A stretch of DNA of 64,000 bases from CAG-964 sp902789345 (GTDB lineage Bacteria; Bacillota; Clostridia; Oscillospirales; Acutalibacteraceae). The translations under genes and the position numbers were made by a program. Below the pieces are notes generated by a model. That model saw only the letters and a program-made list of their open reading frames with translations. It had not been told where the DNA came from and searched no databases. Within the stretch, counting starts at the first letter, position 1; each line of letters starts with the position of its first letter. Shown piece after piece: positions 51,180 to 60,012 of this stretch. Location of the stretch: assembly GCA_052117325.1 (NCBI GenBank), contig JBQKJJ010000013.1; one strand, written 5' to 3'.

Positions 51180-51962
51180 TTGGACGATGCGGTTGAGGCA
51201 TTAATAATATTAATAATTATATTAGTACTTGCAGCTATTGGGCTGGGCATATACTTTAAGGTGAAAAACTTTACAAAGAATGTTGCCCGCAATATGTTTG
51301 GCACAGACAGTCTTGTACAGGGCATAAAACAGCAGCAGGACATTATGGCAGAAACGCCGAAATCTCTTTCTGCTATGACGCCGGTGTATTTGCCTATGAT
51401 AAATAAAGACTTTCCGGACTTTAACTATGATGAATTTAAGCGCAAGGCAGAAAGTCTTTTGCTTGAGTATTTTAGTGCTATCGAAACTCTTACCCCTATT
51501 ACCAATATGAATATTACAAACAATGTTCGTTTGCAGGTAAACAGCATAATAAACAAGCTTCGTAATAACAATCAAAAAGAGTTTTATAAAAATGTAGTGC
51601 TGCATTCTACAGAAATAAGCCGTTATGTAAAAAGCCCGGGAATCTGTAAAATAATTCTGCAGACAGCATTGGAGGATTTTAACTACATAGTTGACGGCAC
51701 CGGAAGGATTATATTCGGAAGCAGCACGCAAAAGGAGCAGACTATATACGAAACAGAGCTTGTGTATGTACAGGACATAAAACTGGCAAAAGACGGTGGA
51801 CTTACAAGGGAAAGTGTTCTTAACTGCCCAAACTGCGGTGCACCTATAACAAACCCAAGTGCAAAATACTGCGAGTTTTGCGGAACAGGAATTGTTCAGA
51901 AAAACTTGCTTGTATGGAGTTTTAACAGTATTAAAGAGGTATCAGGATTAGTTACCCACTAA
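51180..51962 (+). CDS. Membrane protein with Tim44-like domain and C-terminal zinc ribbon
   Basis: The 260-residue protein starts at TTG (MDDAVEALIILIIILVLAAI), with one N-terminal membrane segment. A Tim44-like domain follows (FPDFNYDEFKRKAESLLLEYF onward, about residues 75-205). The end is a zinc ribbon (CPNCGAPITNPSAKYCEFCG). Tim44-like domains often bind membranes or partner proteins; the exact role is unknown. It lies 35 bases before the SPFH-domain gene, which also ends in zinc ribbons, so the two probably work together. Confidence 0.75.
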   Translation: MDDAVEALIILIIILVLAAIGLGIYFKVKNFTKNVARNMFGTDSLVQGIKQQQDIMAETPKSLSAMTPVYLPMINKDFPDFNYDEFKRKAESLLLEYFSAIETLTPITNMNITNNVRLQVNSIINKLRNNNQKEFYKNVVLHSTEISRYVKSPGICKIILQTALEDFNYIVDGTGRIIFGSSTQKEQTIYETELVYVQDIKLAKDGGLTRESVLNCPNCGAPITNPSAKYCEFCGTGIVQKNLLVWSFNSIKEVSGLVTH

Positions 51963-51997
51963 AATACTAACAAAGAATATATAAGGAGAGAATTATA

Positions 51998-53377
51998 ATG
52001 GGAATTATTAAAGTTTTGGCTGATTCTGTAAAGGGAGGATTGGCGGATCAGTGGCTTGAGTCAATAGAGCCGCCGGCGTCTATGGGAAACACTGTTGCAT
52101 TTGCACCGGGCGTAAAGGTAAGACGAAACGACAGCAGAAACAGCAATGTAAAAGGCTCTGACAATACAGTAAACGACGGCTCGCTTATTCATGTTTACCC
52201 TAATACTATGATGATTTTGGTAGACGGCGGTAAGATTATAGCCGCATCCTGTGAAGAGGGCTACTATCAGGTAAGCAATACCACAATGCCTTCCATTTTT
52301 ACAGGAAATTTAGGTGGTTCGGTAAAGGAAACCTTTAACAGAATTAAGTTCGGCGGTACTACCCCTCGTACACAGCATGTTTACTACATAAATTTGCAGG
52401 AAATGCGTGGCATTACTTACGGTACCGATAACCCTCTAAACTATTTTGACTCTATGTACGGCGCAGAGCTGTTTATTCGTGCCCACGGTACATATTCAAT
52501 GAAGATTGTTGACCCGCTTAAGTTCTTCTCGGAATTTGTTGCTAAGGGCGATATGGTTGCCAATAATTCTATTGATATGTCAAAGATAGAGAATAAAAGG
52601 CAGCTCAACGGCGAATTTTTAACAGCTCTTGGTGATTCATTGGGAAAAATGTCTGTTGACGGCTATCCTATTTATCAAATCCAGGGTAAAACAGCAGACC
52701 TTACAAGATATTTGTCAGACGCATTGGACGATACATGGAACGGCCGCAGAGGCTTGGTTATTCTTGAAACGACCATCAGCGTTTCTTATGACGAGGATTC
52801 TAAAAAGCTTGTTATGTCACGCTCAGAGGGTATGATGTTTGGCAATCAGCAGGTGCAGTCGGGATATATGGCTAAGAATGTTGCCGAGGGTATCAAGGCA
52901 GCAGGCAGCAACCCTAACGGTGCTATGAACTCATTTATCGGTATGGGTATGGGTATGAATATGAGCGGAAATATTATGCAGGGATACCAACAGCAGGCAA
53001 ACCAGCAGCCACAGGGTGGCTATCAGCCTCAGCAGGGCGGTTACCAGCCTCAGCAGGGTGGTTACGCTCCGGGAGCAGCAGGCGTGGCAGGTGTGGCAGG
53101 TGCTGCACAGCAGCCAAAGGCTGACAGTTGGAAGTGTGAGTGCGGTGCTGAAAATTCCGGTAAGTTCTGTAACCAGTGTGGCAAACCGAAGCCGGCACCG
53201 GCTGCCGAGACGAAAGCACAGGGCTGGACCTGTGAATGTGGCACCGTAAATACCGGAAAGTTCTGTCAGGAGTGCGGCAAACCAAAGCCGGCGAAGCTAA
53301 AGTGTCCAAACTGCGGATTTGAACCGGATGACGGTGACAAGCCGAAGTTCTGTCCTGAATGTGGAACAAAAATGTAA
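51998..53377 (+). CDS. SPFH-domain protein with three C-terminal zinc ribbons (virion-core-protein-like)
   Basis: The 459-residue protein has an N-terminal SPFH/band-7-like domain of the YdjI or virion core type (about residues 1-300, with MGIIKVLADSVKGGLADQWL and AELFIRAHGTYSMKIVDP). A Met/Gly-rich joint and GGYQPQQ repeats follow. Then come two ribbons of the pattern W-x-C-x-CG-x-x-N-x-x-x-FC-x-x-CGKPKP and a third, CPNCGF...CPECGTKM. Such proteins act in membrane stress or phage-shock-like assemblies; the function here is inferred only. RBS AAGGAGAG. Confidence 0.85.
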   Translation: MGIIKVLADSVKGGLADQWLESIEPPASMGNTVAFAPGVKVRRNDSRNSNVKGSDNTVNDGSLIHVYPNTMMILVDGGKIIAASCEEGYYQVSNTTMPSIFTGNLGGSVKETFNRIKFGGTTPRTQHVYYINLQEMRGITYGTDNPLNYFDSMYGAELFIRAHGTYSMKIVDPLKFFSEFVAKGDMVANNSIDMSKIENKRQLNGEFLTALGDSLGKMSVDGYPIYQIQGKTADLTRYLSDALDDTWNGRRGLVILETTISVSYDEDSKKLVMSRSEGMMFGNQQVQSGYMAKNVAEGIKAAGSNPNGAMNSFIGMGMGMNMSGNIMQGYQQQANQQPQGGYQPQQGGYQPQQGGYAPGAAGVAGVAGAAQQPKADSWKCECGAENSGKFCNQCGKPKPAPAAETKAQGWTCECGTVNTGKFCQECGKPKPAKLKCPNCGFEPDDGDKPKFCPECGTKM

Positions 53378-53401
53378 TTAAAACTTAAATAATAAGCTTG
53401 C

Positions 53402-53443
53402 AACGGGGCAGCTGTACCAAAATGTACGGTTGCCCCGTTTTGA
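53402..53443 (+). terminator. Terminator after the SPFH gene
   Basis: AACGGGGCAGCTGTAC pairs over 16 bp with GTACGGTTGCCCCGTT (two G-T pairs), then TTG. Confidence 0.88.
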
Positions 53444-53479
53444 ACTTTTAGTCCCGTTTAATTACGATTTCTTAATTCT

Positions 53480-53527
53480 GATTTATAATTTATGATTTAT
53501 AATTTATGATTTATAATTTATGATTTA
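53480..53527 (+). repeat. 14-bp tandem repeat GATTTATAATTTAT
   Basis: Three perfect copies and a partial fourth (GATTTA) lie between two convergent genes. Confidence 0.85.
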
Positions 53528-53545
53528 AAAGATATGTTTGTTTAA

Positions 53546-54985
53546 TCACGGCTCCAAAGTCCTGCTTGCTATAAAACTTTCCACAAAATCCACTGTATTT
53601 TTTAGGGGAAGGTGCTTTACCTTAATGGTAATTTTTTTCTTGTCGCATACATATAATATTAAGTGGCATTTTTTAAATATTTGCTGCCAAGGGTTTTGGC
53701 GTATTTCAGCTTTTGTTACCGAGCTTTTGTATATTACGGCAGACATAAGGTTTAGCCTGCTGTAGTAGTTTACCCTTATGGACTTATTACCGTAGGCTAT
53801 GCCGCAGTGCTTGTGGGCTAAAAGCCTAAACCACAGCCAAAGCACCCCAAAGGGAATAAGAACCACCGCAGTAAACCTTGAAATAAAGCTGGTGCTAAAG
53901 CTCTCGCTAAGTCTAAGGAACACTACAGCTGTTATTAACAAAAAAATCAGCGGTGCATACAGGTAGCTTTTTACGGCTTCTTTCCGTGGGCGTATTACAT
54001 TGCAAGGTTCTTCAACAGGTACTATTGTTCTTACATAGCGGTTAAGTCTGTTTCCAAAGGTAAGGGGAATGTACACTCCGCTGTTTTTATCCTCTTTAAT
54101 ACCTGTATACAATACCGAAAGAGTGTACAGCCCGGCAATGCACATAAGAAGCGATTGCTTAATAAGTACGCCGTTTACAAGTGCCCTGTTTACGCATAAT
54201 ATACTTTTCTTTAAAACACCTTTATAAACATATAAGTGTTTTTTGCTGTAAAGGCAGGTGAAATTGGCATTTGAAATAATTTGGTTTATAAGCCCAAACA
54301 AAAAGCCTGCAAATATAATTCCGGCTACATATGCCAAGGTTGGCGGTACAATGCCGGCTAACAGGTTTTGAAAAAAGCTTAAGCTGTCAGCCACCAGGTT
54401 TGACGCTCTTTCCCCCAGCAGTATACTAAGCCTGTTTAATATAACAGAAAGGGCAAGCGTGCCTGTTAAGGTGTTTGACTGGGTAAGGGACATAAAAAAT
54501 GGGGCCAAAAGCCTGCTTTTGTAAACCGGCTTTTTTTGAACAAGTCCTGTAGTGTAGTTAATAATTTTGCGTGCCGCTGTGTTGCCTGTAAAAAGCTCTG
54601 CACGGCGTACCCTAAAGCAGGTGCTGCTGCTTACATACACCCTGTTGCAGTGTACCAGCCAAAGAATTATACTACTTGTAACGCTTATAACAGTTATTTC
54701 CCTTATTGGAAGAAAAATTTCGTTATGGTGAAAGAAGCCTTTTTTGCAGACAATATGGTCTGTGTGCTGAATATATGAAATTTGTTTGTATTCCAGGCAT
54801 ATTACAATCCCGACAAACACAATAAGCAGTGTGTTGAGTATGGTGTAGGTTATCCTTTGCCATATGCTCTCCGGGTTAAGAAATATTTGCTGTAAAAACG
54901 GGAAGACCAAAAGGAAAAATACCTTTGAAAATATGTGGTAAAAGGTAAATATGTGGGGTTTTACGGTAAGGTGCTTTTTACTCAT
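53546..54985 (-). CDS. Multi-pass membrane protein with bacterial PH domains (YdbT type)
   Basis: The 479-residue protein has six or so hydrophobic segments in pairs, each pair followed by a soluble stretch of the bacterial PH (bPH2) type. One example is HTDHIVCKKGFFHHNEIFLPIREI; others lie near residues 245-275 and 395-470. This is the YdbT layout, normally paired with a YdbS-type partner as here. Their overlap of eight bases shows coupling. The molecular role of the pair is not established, though YdbST has been linked to antimicrobial peptide resistance in Bacillus. Confidence 0.75.
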   Translation of the reverse strand: MSKKHLTVKPHIFTFYHIFSKVFFLLVFPFLQQIFLNPESIWQRITYTILNTLLIVFVGIVICLEYKQISYIQHTDHIVCKKGFFHHNEIFLPIREITVISVTSSIILWLVHCNRVYVSSSTCFRVRRAELFTGNTAARKIINYTTGLVQKKPVYKSRLLAPFFMSLTQSNTLTGTLALSVILNRLSILLGERASNLVADSLSFFQNLLAGIVPPTLAYVAGIIFAGFLFGLINQIISNANFTCLYSKKHLYVYKGVLKKSILCVNRALVNGVLIKQSLLMCIAGLYTLSVLYTGIKEDKNSGVYIPLTFGNRLNRYVRTIVPVEEPCNVIRPRKEAVKSYLYAPLIFLLITAVVFLRLSESFSTSFISRFTAVVLIPFGVLWLWFRLLAHKHCGIAYGNKSIRVNYYSRLNLMSAVIYKSSVTKAEIRQNPWQQIFKKCHLILYVCDKKKITIKVKHLPLKNTVDFVESFIASRTLEP

Positions 54986-55406
54986 AAATAAAAACCTCTA
55001 ATGGCGGCGGTATTTTACTTATGTTGGCCACAACAAGCTGACCGCTTTTTGTATAAAGATAAAGCGAAAAAATTCCGAATACCTTTTGAAAAGGAGTTGT
55101 TACGGTACTTGCATAGTTTATGTCGCTGATTTCAGCAAAATATTTACGATAAAACACAACTCCCTTGGTTATACAAAGGCTGTTGCCGTTTATTTTTATA
55201 CTGTACCTTTTGTATAGCATAAAAGGGTACACAAAAAATATTATAATCAGTACAGTAAATGACACGGCGGTTACTGCTGCAGATATTAAAAATGAAAATG
55301 CCATAATTACGCCGCAGGCAAACGCCGTAATTACCGCCACTGCCGCAATACGCAGTCTGTACAGCAAAACGGCACGGTTAGCCATTTTGTATTCTTTATA
55401 TTCCAT
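54978..55406 (-). CDS. Small membrane protein with bacterial PH domain (YdbS type)
   Basis: The 142-residue protein starts MEYKEYKMANRAVLLYRL at 55406 behind GAAAGGCGG. Two hydrophobic segments (about 20-60) precede a bPH2 domain (YSIKINGNSLCITKGVVFYR, then ISDINYASTVTTPFQKVFG). The SPFQ-like motif (TPFQ) is typical of YdbS proteins. It is upstream of and overlaps the YdbT-type gene. Confidence 0.78.
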   Translation of the reverse strand: MEYKEYKMANRAVLLYRLRIAAVAVITAFACGVIMAFSFLISAAVTAVSFTVLIIIFFVYPFMLYKRYSIKINGNSLCITKGVVFYRKYFAEISDINYASTVTTPFQKVFGIFSLYLYTKSGQLVVANISKIPPPLEVFIYE

Positions 55407-55471
55407 ACACAGCCGCCTTTCAATAATTATGTAGTTATGGGAAAGGTTGTTTTGCACAGCTTGACAAATAC

Positions 55472-55500
55472 TTGACAAAAGTATAAAATTTAAGTTATAT
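55472..55500 (+). promoter_or_regulatory. ilvB promoter
   Basis: TTGACA (55472-55477), 17 bases, TTATAT (55495-55500). The leader of about 125 bases has no recognisable T-box. Confidence 0.6.
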
Positions 55501-55631
55501 TGACCTATTTTGTACATATTGGGTTTGGCTAAAATGCCGGTGATGTATTGTGAAATTGGTAAAAATGCTAATAAATAATTATACGATTAGGTATTTTAAA
55601 CACAGCGTTAAGCGAAAGGATTGTTTTTAGT

Positions 55632-57293
55632 ATGGAGTTAAAGGGATCAGAAATAATTGCAGAATGTTTGCTCGAACAGGGAGTTGATACTGTTTTCGGT
55701 TATCCGGGAGGAGCAGTTCTTGAAATTTACGACGCACTGTACAAGTACAGCGACAAAATAAAACATATTATGACAGCACACGAGCAGGGTGCTTCTCACG
55801 CAGCCGACGGCTATGCAAGAGCCACAGGTAAAACAGGCGTTGTTATTGCTACATCGGGTCCCGGTGCAACCAACCTTGTAACAGGTATTGCTACCGCTTA
55901 TATGGACAGTATTCCTATGGTTGCAATTACAGGAAATGTAGGCAGAGCTTTGCTGGGCAAGTCCAGCTTCCAAGAGGTTGACATTGCAGAAATTGTAAAG
56001 CCTGTTACCAAAAAAAGCTTTCAGGTTGCCACAATGGAGGAGCTTGCTCCAACTATCCGTAAGGCATTTCAAATTGCCGGCAGCGGCAGAAAAGGCCCTG
56101 TTTTAATTGATGTACCAAAGGACATTACAGCGATGAAAACAGAATACACAAAGCAGCAGCCTTTGCCGTATGAGCCAATAGCCGAGCCAAAGGCAGAGGA
56201 TATTGACGAAGTTGTTAAGCTGTTGGAAAACTGCCAAAAGCCTGTTATATATGCAGGCGGCGGTGTTATATCCGGCAACGCTTCCAAGGAGCTGACAGAG
56301 TTCGCTGAAATTTTGGACGCACCTGTATGTTGTTCTCTAATGGGTATGGGCGACATATCAGGCGACCACCCGTTGTTTGCAGGTAACCTTGGTATGCACG
56401 GCGCAGTAGAAACAGGTATGGCTATAAAAAATGCCGACCTTATTGTTGCGGCAGGCGCAAGATTTTCTGACAGAGTTGCAGGTGACACAGAAAAGTTTGG
56501 CGCAAACGCAAAGATTATTCACCTTGATATAGATTTAAAGGAAATTAACAAAAATGTTAAGGTAGACAGCTGGCTGCTTGGAGACATAAAAGAGCTGCTG
56601 TCAGAGCTTAAGGCTAAGCTTACACAGCAAAACCACGAGCAGTGGAAAAAGAAGCTTAGCAAGTACACAACCGTTACCGAGGTTAAAGACGGAAAATATA
56701 TAACCCCGCAGGAAATACTCCGTGCAGTAGAGGAGCTTAGAGGGGATAATGATATAGTAGTAACAGATGTAGGTCAGCACCAAATGTGGGCTGCACAGGA
56801 GTGCCGCTTTAGAGCACCACGCACATTCCTAACCTCAGGCGGACTTGGCACAATGGGCTACGGTATGGGCGCAGCCATAGGCGCATATATGGGCTGTCCT
56901 GACAGAAAGGTATTTTTAGCCACAGGCGACGGCAGCTTCCATATGAATATGAACGAAATGGTTACACTAAAAAGCTACGACATACCTGTAATAATAATGG
57001 TGTTTAACAACACAGTTTTGGGTATGGTAAGACAGTGGCAAAAGCTGTTTTACGGCAGAAGATTTTCACAAACAGACCCTCACAGAGCAACCGACTTTGT
57101 TGCAGCTGCCAAGGCATTTGGTATAGAGGGCTTTTCGGTATCAGAAGAAAAGGACATTATGCCTACGCTGAAAAAGGCTGTAGAGCTTAACGCACCTGTT
57201 CTTATAGACTTCCACATTTCACCGGACGCAAATGTATTACCTATGATACCGCCGGGAAAAGATGTTGACGATATGATACTTGAGTTAGATTAA
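55632..57293 (+). CDS. ilvB: Acetolactate synthase, catalytic subunit
   Basis: The 553-residue TPP enzyme has the N-terminal catalytic region FGYPGGAVLEIYDAL and AHEQGASHAADGYARATG with the conserved Glu. The central FAD domain and the TPP motif GDGSFHMNMNEMVTLK follow. It condenses pyruvate (or pyruvate and 2-ketobutyrate) in branched-chain amino acid synthesis. FAD-type features make it the anabolic AHAS. No small regulatory subunit (ilvN) is adjacent. A citrate synthase gene follows. Confidence 0.94.
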   Translation: MELKGSEIIAECLLEQGVDTVFGYPGGAVLEIYDALYKYSDKIKHIMTAHEQGASHAADGYARATGKTGVVIATSGPGATNLVTGIATAYMDSIPMVAITGNVGRALLGKSSFQEVDIAEIVKPVTKKSFQVATMEELAPTIRKAFQIAGSGRKGPVLIDVPKDITAMKTEYTKQQPLPYEPIAEPKAEDIDEVVKLLENCQKPVIYAGGGVISGNASKELTEFAEILDAPVCCSLMGMGDISGDHPLFAGNLGMHGAVETGMAIKNADLIVAAGARFSDRVAGDTEKFGANAKIIHLDIDLKEINKNVKVDSWLLGDIKELLSELKAKLTQQNHEQWKKKLSKYTTVTEVKDGKYITPQEILRAVEELRGDNDIVVTDVGQHQMWAAQECRFRAPRTFLTSGGLGTMGYGMGAAIGAYMGCPDRKVFLATGDGSFHMNMNEMVTLKSYDIPVIIMVFNNTVLGMVRQWQKLFYGRRFSQTDPHRATDFVAAAKAFGIEGFSVSEEKDIMPTLKKAVELNAPVLIDFHISPDANVLPMIPPGKDVDDMILELD

Positions 57294-57395
57294 TATAGTG
57301 CTGTTTAATACTGGCAGCTGTACATACTAACCACTACAGTTACTATTATTGGCAGTACACCAAAAAATATCCTAAAAAACAAGGAGAGTGGTAAT

Positions 57396-58820
57396 ATGCA
57401 AAGCTATTTTATGCTTCACGACGGTGACTACGAATTTAGTTCTGTTACACCTGAAATTTATAGGCTTAGCAAAAAATGTCTGAAAAATAATATGATAGAC
57501 CCTGAATTTTACAATAAGTACGATGTAAAAAGAGGCTTGCGTGATGTAAACGGTAAGGGCGTATTAACAGGCTTAACAGAAATTTCGGAGGTATTTTCAT
57601 TTATTGAAAAACCCGACGGCACCAGAATAGCACAAGACGGAAAGCTGTTTTACCGTGGCTACGATGTAGAAGATATAGTAAAGGGCTTTACAAGTGAAAA
57701 CCGCTTTGGCTTTGAAGAGGTAGCGTACCTGCTGTTATTTGGCGAGCTACCTGACAAGGCAAATCTTGACGATTTTTACAAAATGCTTGACTATTACCGC
57801 ACACTGCCTACAGGATTTGTAAGAGATATTATTATGAAAGCGCCAAGCCGTGACATTATGAACGCTATGTCAAGAAGTGTGCTTACAATGTACTCCTACG
57901 ACAGCAACGCTGACGACACATCTATTCCAAATGTACTTCGTCAGTGCATACAGCTTATTGCGCTGTTCCCTATTTTCTCTGTTTACGGTTTCCAGGCTTT
58001 CCAGTATTACCATGACAACCAAAGCCTTATTATACATACACCAAAGTCAGAGCTTTCTACAGCTGAAAATATTTTGTATATGCTGCGCCCTGACAGTAAA
58101 TATACTCCTCTTGAGGCCAAGCTGCTTGATATGGCGCTGGTGCTTCACGCTGAACATGGCGGCGGTAACAACTCTACATTTACTACTCATGTTGTAACCT
58201 CCTCCGGTACCGACACATATTCGGCTATTGCGGCGGCTTTAGGTTCATTAAAGGGCCCTAAGCACGGCGGTGCCAATATTAAGGTAGTTAATATGTTTGA
58301 ACATATCAAAAGCCATGTAAAGGATTTTGATGACGAAGAGGAAATTGCGGCGTATCTTGAAAAGATTCTCAACAAAGAGGCATTTGACCACAGCGGTTTA
58401 ATTTACGGTATGGGCCATGCAATATACTCTATAAGCGACCCTCGTGCAAGGGTGTTTAAGGGATATGTTGAAAGACTTTCAAACGAAAAGGGAAAACAAC
58501 GTGAGTTCCGCCTGTACAGCAATGTAGAGAAAATTGCCGCAAGACTTATTTCGCAAAAAAGAAAAATCCATAAGGGCGTTAGCGCCAATGTGGACTTCTA
58601 CAGCGGATTTGTTTACAGTATGCTGGAGCTGCCAAAGGAATTGTTTACACCTTTGTTTGCAGTAGCCAGAATTGCAGGTTGGAGCGCCCACAGAATAGAG
58701 GAGCTTTCAAACTCCAGCAGAATTATTCGTCCTGCATACGAAAATGTAATGCCAAGACGCCCATATGTTAAAATGGACAGCAGGCAGTCTGACGACTCAT
58801 ACGACGAAATACAGGATTAA
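57396..58820 (+). CDS. gltA: Citrate synthase
   Basis: The 474-residue enzyme makes citrate from acetyl-CoA and oxaloacetate. Active-site histidines are visible in HAEHGGGNNST (substrate site), GPKHGGAN and YGMGHAIYSISDPRA with the catalytic Asp-Pro-Arg region nearby. The N-terminal extension of about 40 residues before GLRDVNGKGVL is typical of a clostridial branch. It lies 102 bases after ilvB, behind AAGGAGAG, and may be co-transcribed, feeding glutamate synthesis. Confidence 0.93.
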   Translation: MQSYFMLHDGDYEFSSVTPEIYRLSKKCLKNNMIDPEFYNKYDVKRGLRDVNGKGVLTGLTEISEVFSFIEKPDGTRIAQDGKLFYRGYDVEDIVKGFTSENRFGFEEVAYLLLFGELPDKANLDDFYKMLDYYRTLPTGFVRDIIMKAPSRDIMNAMSRSVLTMYSYDSNADDTSIPNVLRQCIQLIALFPIFSVYGFQAFQYYHDNQSLIIHTPKSELSTAENILYMLRPDSKYTPLEAKLLDMALVLHAEHGGGNNSTFTTHVVTSSGTDTYSAIAAALGSLKGPKHGGANIKVVNMFEHIKSHVKDFDDEEEIAAYLEKILNKEAFDHSGLIYGMGHAIYSISDPRARVFKGYVERLSNEKGKQREFRLYSNVEKIAARLISQKRKIHKGVSANVDFYSGFVYSMLELPKELFTPLFAVARIAGWSAHRIEELSNSSRIIRPAYENVMPRRPYVKMDSRQSDDSYDEIQD

Positions 58821-58869
58821 TATTTACTTACAGTGTAGTTTCTACCGAGTTGTAATTAGATAAAGTTTA

Positions 58870-58914
58870 AAAATCCTACCAAAGCAAGATTCTTGCCTTG
58901 GTAGGATTTTTGTT
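58870..58914 (+). terminator. Terminator after citrate synthase
   Basis: AAAATCCTACCAAAGCAAGA pairs with TCTTGCCTTGGTAGGATTTT (one mismatch, small loop), followed by TGTTTT. Confidence 0.85.
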
Positions 58915-58950
58915 TTGCGTGGTTAAAATATATGTATTCAAAAGTAAAAA

Positions 58951-58980
58951 ATAAAAGGCTCTCCAAACTGGAGAGCCTTT
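58951..58980 (-). terminator. Terminator after the tRNA-Met-tRNA-Glu unit
   Basis: AAAGGCTCTCCA pairs perfectly with TGGAGAGCCTTT; T-rich sequence follows on the minus strand. Confidence 0.85.
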
Positions 58981-59055
58981 TGGTGACCCGGACGGGAATC
59001 GAACCCGTGTTACCGCCGTGAAAGGGCGGTGTCTTAACCGCTTGACCACCGGGCC
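58981..59055 (-). tRNA. tRNA-Glu (anticodon TTC)
   Basis: The minus strand gives a 75-base cloverleaf: GGCCCGG acceptor arm, D arm GGTCAAGCGGTTAAGAC, anticodon arm CCGCC-CTTTCAC-GGCGG with TTC, T arm CGGGTTCGATTCCCG and an encoded CCA. It is the second tRNA of a two-gene unit, three bases after tRNA-Met. Confidence 0.96.
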
Positions 59056-59058
59056 ATT

Positions 59059-59135
59059 TGGTAGCGGAAATAGGACTTGAACCTACGACACTTCGGGTAT
59101 GAACCGAATGCTCTAGCCAGCTGAGCTATTCCGCC
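59059..59135 (-). tRNA. tRNA-Met (anticodon CAT)
   Basis: The minus strand gives a 77-base cloverleaf: acceptor GGCGGAA, D arm GCTCAGCTGGCTAGAGC, anticodon arm TTCGG-TTCATAC-CCGAA with CAT, T arm GTAGGTTCAAGTCCTAT and an encoded CCA. The paired first acceptor position points to elongator tRNA-Met rather than initiator. Confidence 0.93.
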
Positions 59136-59168
59136 ACAATACCGACCTCAAAATCAGTCAGCTTGTAT

Positions 59169-59197
59169 ATTATATTACGTATTAATTTATTTGTCAA
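59169..59197 (-). promoter_or_regulatory. Promoter of the tRNA-Met-tRNA-Glu unit
   Basis: On the minus strand TTGACA (59197-59192), 17 bases, TATAAT (59174-59169). The -35 box lies inside the last codons of the small Cys-rich gene on the same strand. Confidence 0.85.
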
Positions 59198-59360
59198 CAC
59201 TTTTTTTAAAATTATTTACTTTTGTTGCCTTTTTTAGGCATACAGGAGGTATCCTTTTGTTAGTATCGTGGTGTTTTTTACATTCGTAACAGTTGCCGTG
59301 CCTGGCACAGCTTGTTCGATTACAGGGACAGTCCTTATTTACATATGACTTTTCCGGCAT
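59187..59360 (-). CDS. Small Cys-rich protein, 57 residues
   Basis: The minus-strand ATG at 59360 opens a 57-residue frame. It begins MPEKSYVNKDCPCNRTSC, continues ARHGNCYECKKHHDTNKR and PPVCLKK, and ends in VDK. The pattern CPC-x4-C-x3-HG-x-C-x2-C-x3-H-x8-P-x-C matches a family of small clostridial proteins with conserved cysteines that I recall as DUF6485. The Cys/His set suggests a bound metal. AAAGGA lies upstream. It is too short for many gene finders. Confidence 0.7.
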   Translation of the reverse strand: MPEKSYVNKDCPCNRTSCARHGNCYECKKHHDTNKRIPPVCLKKATKVNNFKKSVDK

Positions 59361-59467
59361 AAGGGTGTATTCCTTTCTTTTATTATTTGTTAATGCTTAA
59401 AAATTATAACAATAATAAATAGGGAAAATCAAACTGTAAATATTGTAAATAAATTTAAAATTAATAG

Positions 59468-59935
59468 CTATTTTACCTTAACAATGTTGGTCATAATACC
59501 CTGCGGGGTAATGTCAAGCAGACCGTAGGTAGCACCGTAGCCGTGCGCACTGCCGGGGTTCATAATGTAAAGCCCGTGGTCGTAGGTTGCCACAGCGTTA
59601 TGGGTATGACCAAACAATAAAACATCGCATTTGTTTTCCCTTGCGTGGTATATAGCCTCGCTGTATGTGAACTTAACATTGTATGCGTGACCGTGTGTTG
59701 CCATTATTTTTTTGCCCTCAATAGAGAAAAACTGTTCAATAGGTGCGTCGCTGTTCCAGTCGCAGTTGCCTCGTACCGTTATAAACATTTTTTCAGGATA
59801 ATTCAGCCTACAGCGCTCAATGTCGTTTAGGCCGTCGCCCAAAAAGAAAACTACCTCAGCCTTTGGCTGTGACTGCAATATTTTATTTACATTATAAAAG
59901 TCGCCGTGTGAATCTGACATAACCAAAACCTTCAT
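59468..59935 (-). CDS. Metallophosphoesterase, YfcE/MJ0936 family
   Basis: The 155-residue cytosolic phosphodiesterase shows the five metal motifs in order: SDSHGD, GDGLND, GNCDWN, THGH and FGHTH. The family hydrolyses model phosphodiesters; the natural substrate is not known. The start ATG at 59935 follows GGGGGT. A longer frame from 59962 has no better ribosome binding site. It is monocistronic. Confidence 0.9.
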   Translation of the reverse strand: MKVLVMSDSHGDFYNVNKILQSQPKAEVVFFLGDGLNDIERCRLNYPEKMFITVRGNCDWNSDAPIEQFFSIEGKKIMATHGHAYNVKFTYSEAIYHARENKCDVLLFGHTHNAVATYDHGLYIMNPGSAHGYGATYGLLDITPQGIMTNIVKVK

Positions 59936-60012
59936 ACAAACCCCCGTTAAAATTAATGTCATAATTATACACCCTTTTTCATAATAATGCTATAGAAAAA
60001 GGTGGTGTTTAT

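Noticed and set aside
55501..55631. A T-box or leader peptide before ilvB
   Set aside because: There is no T-box sequence (TGGNACC), no specifier-like stem and no terminator in the leader.
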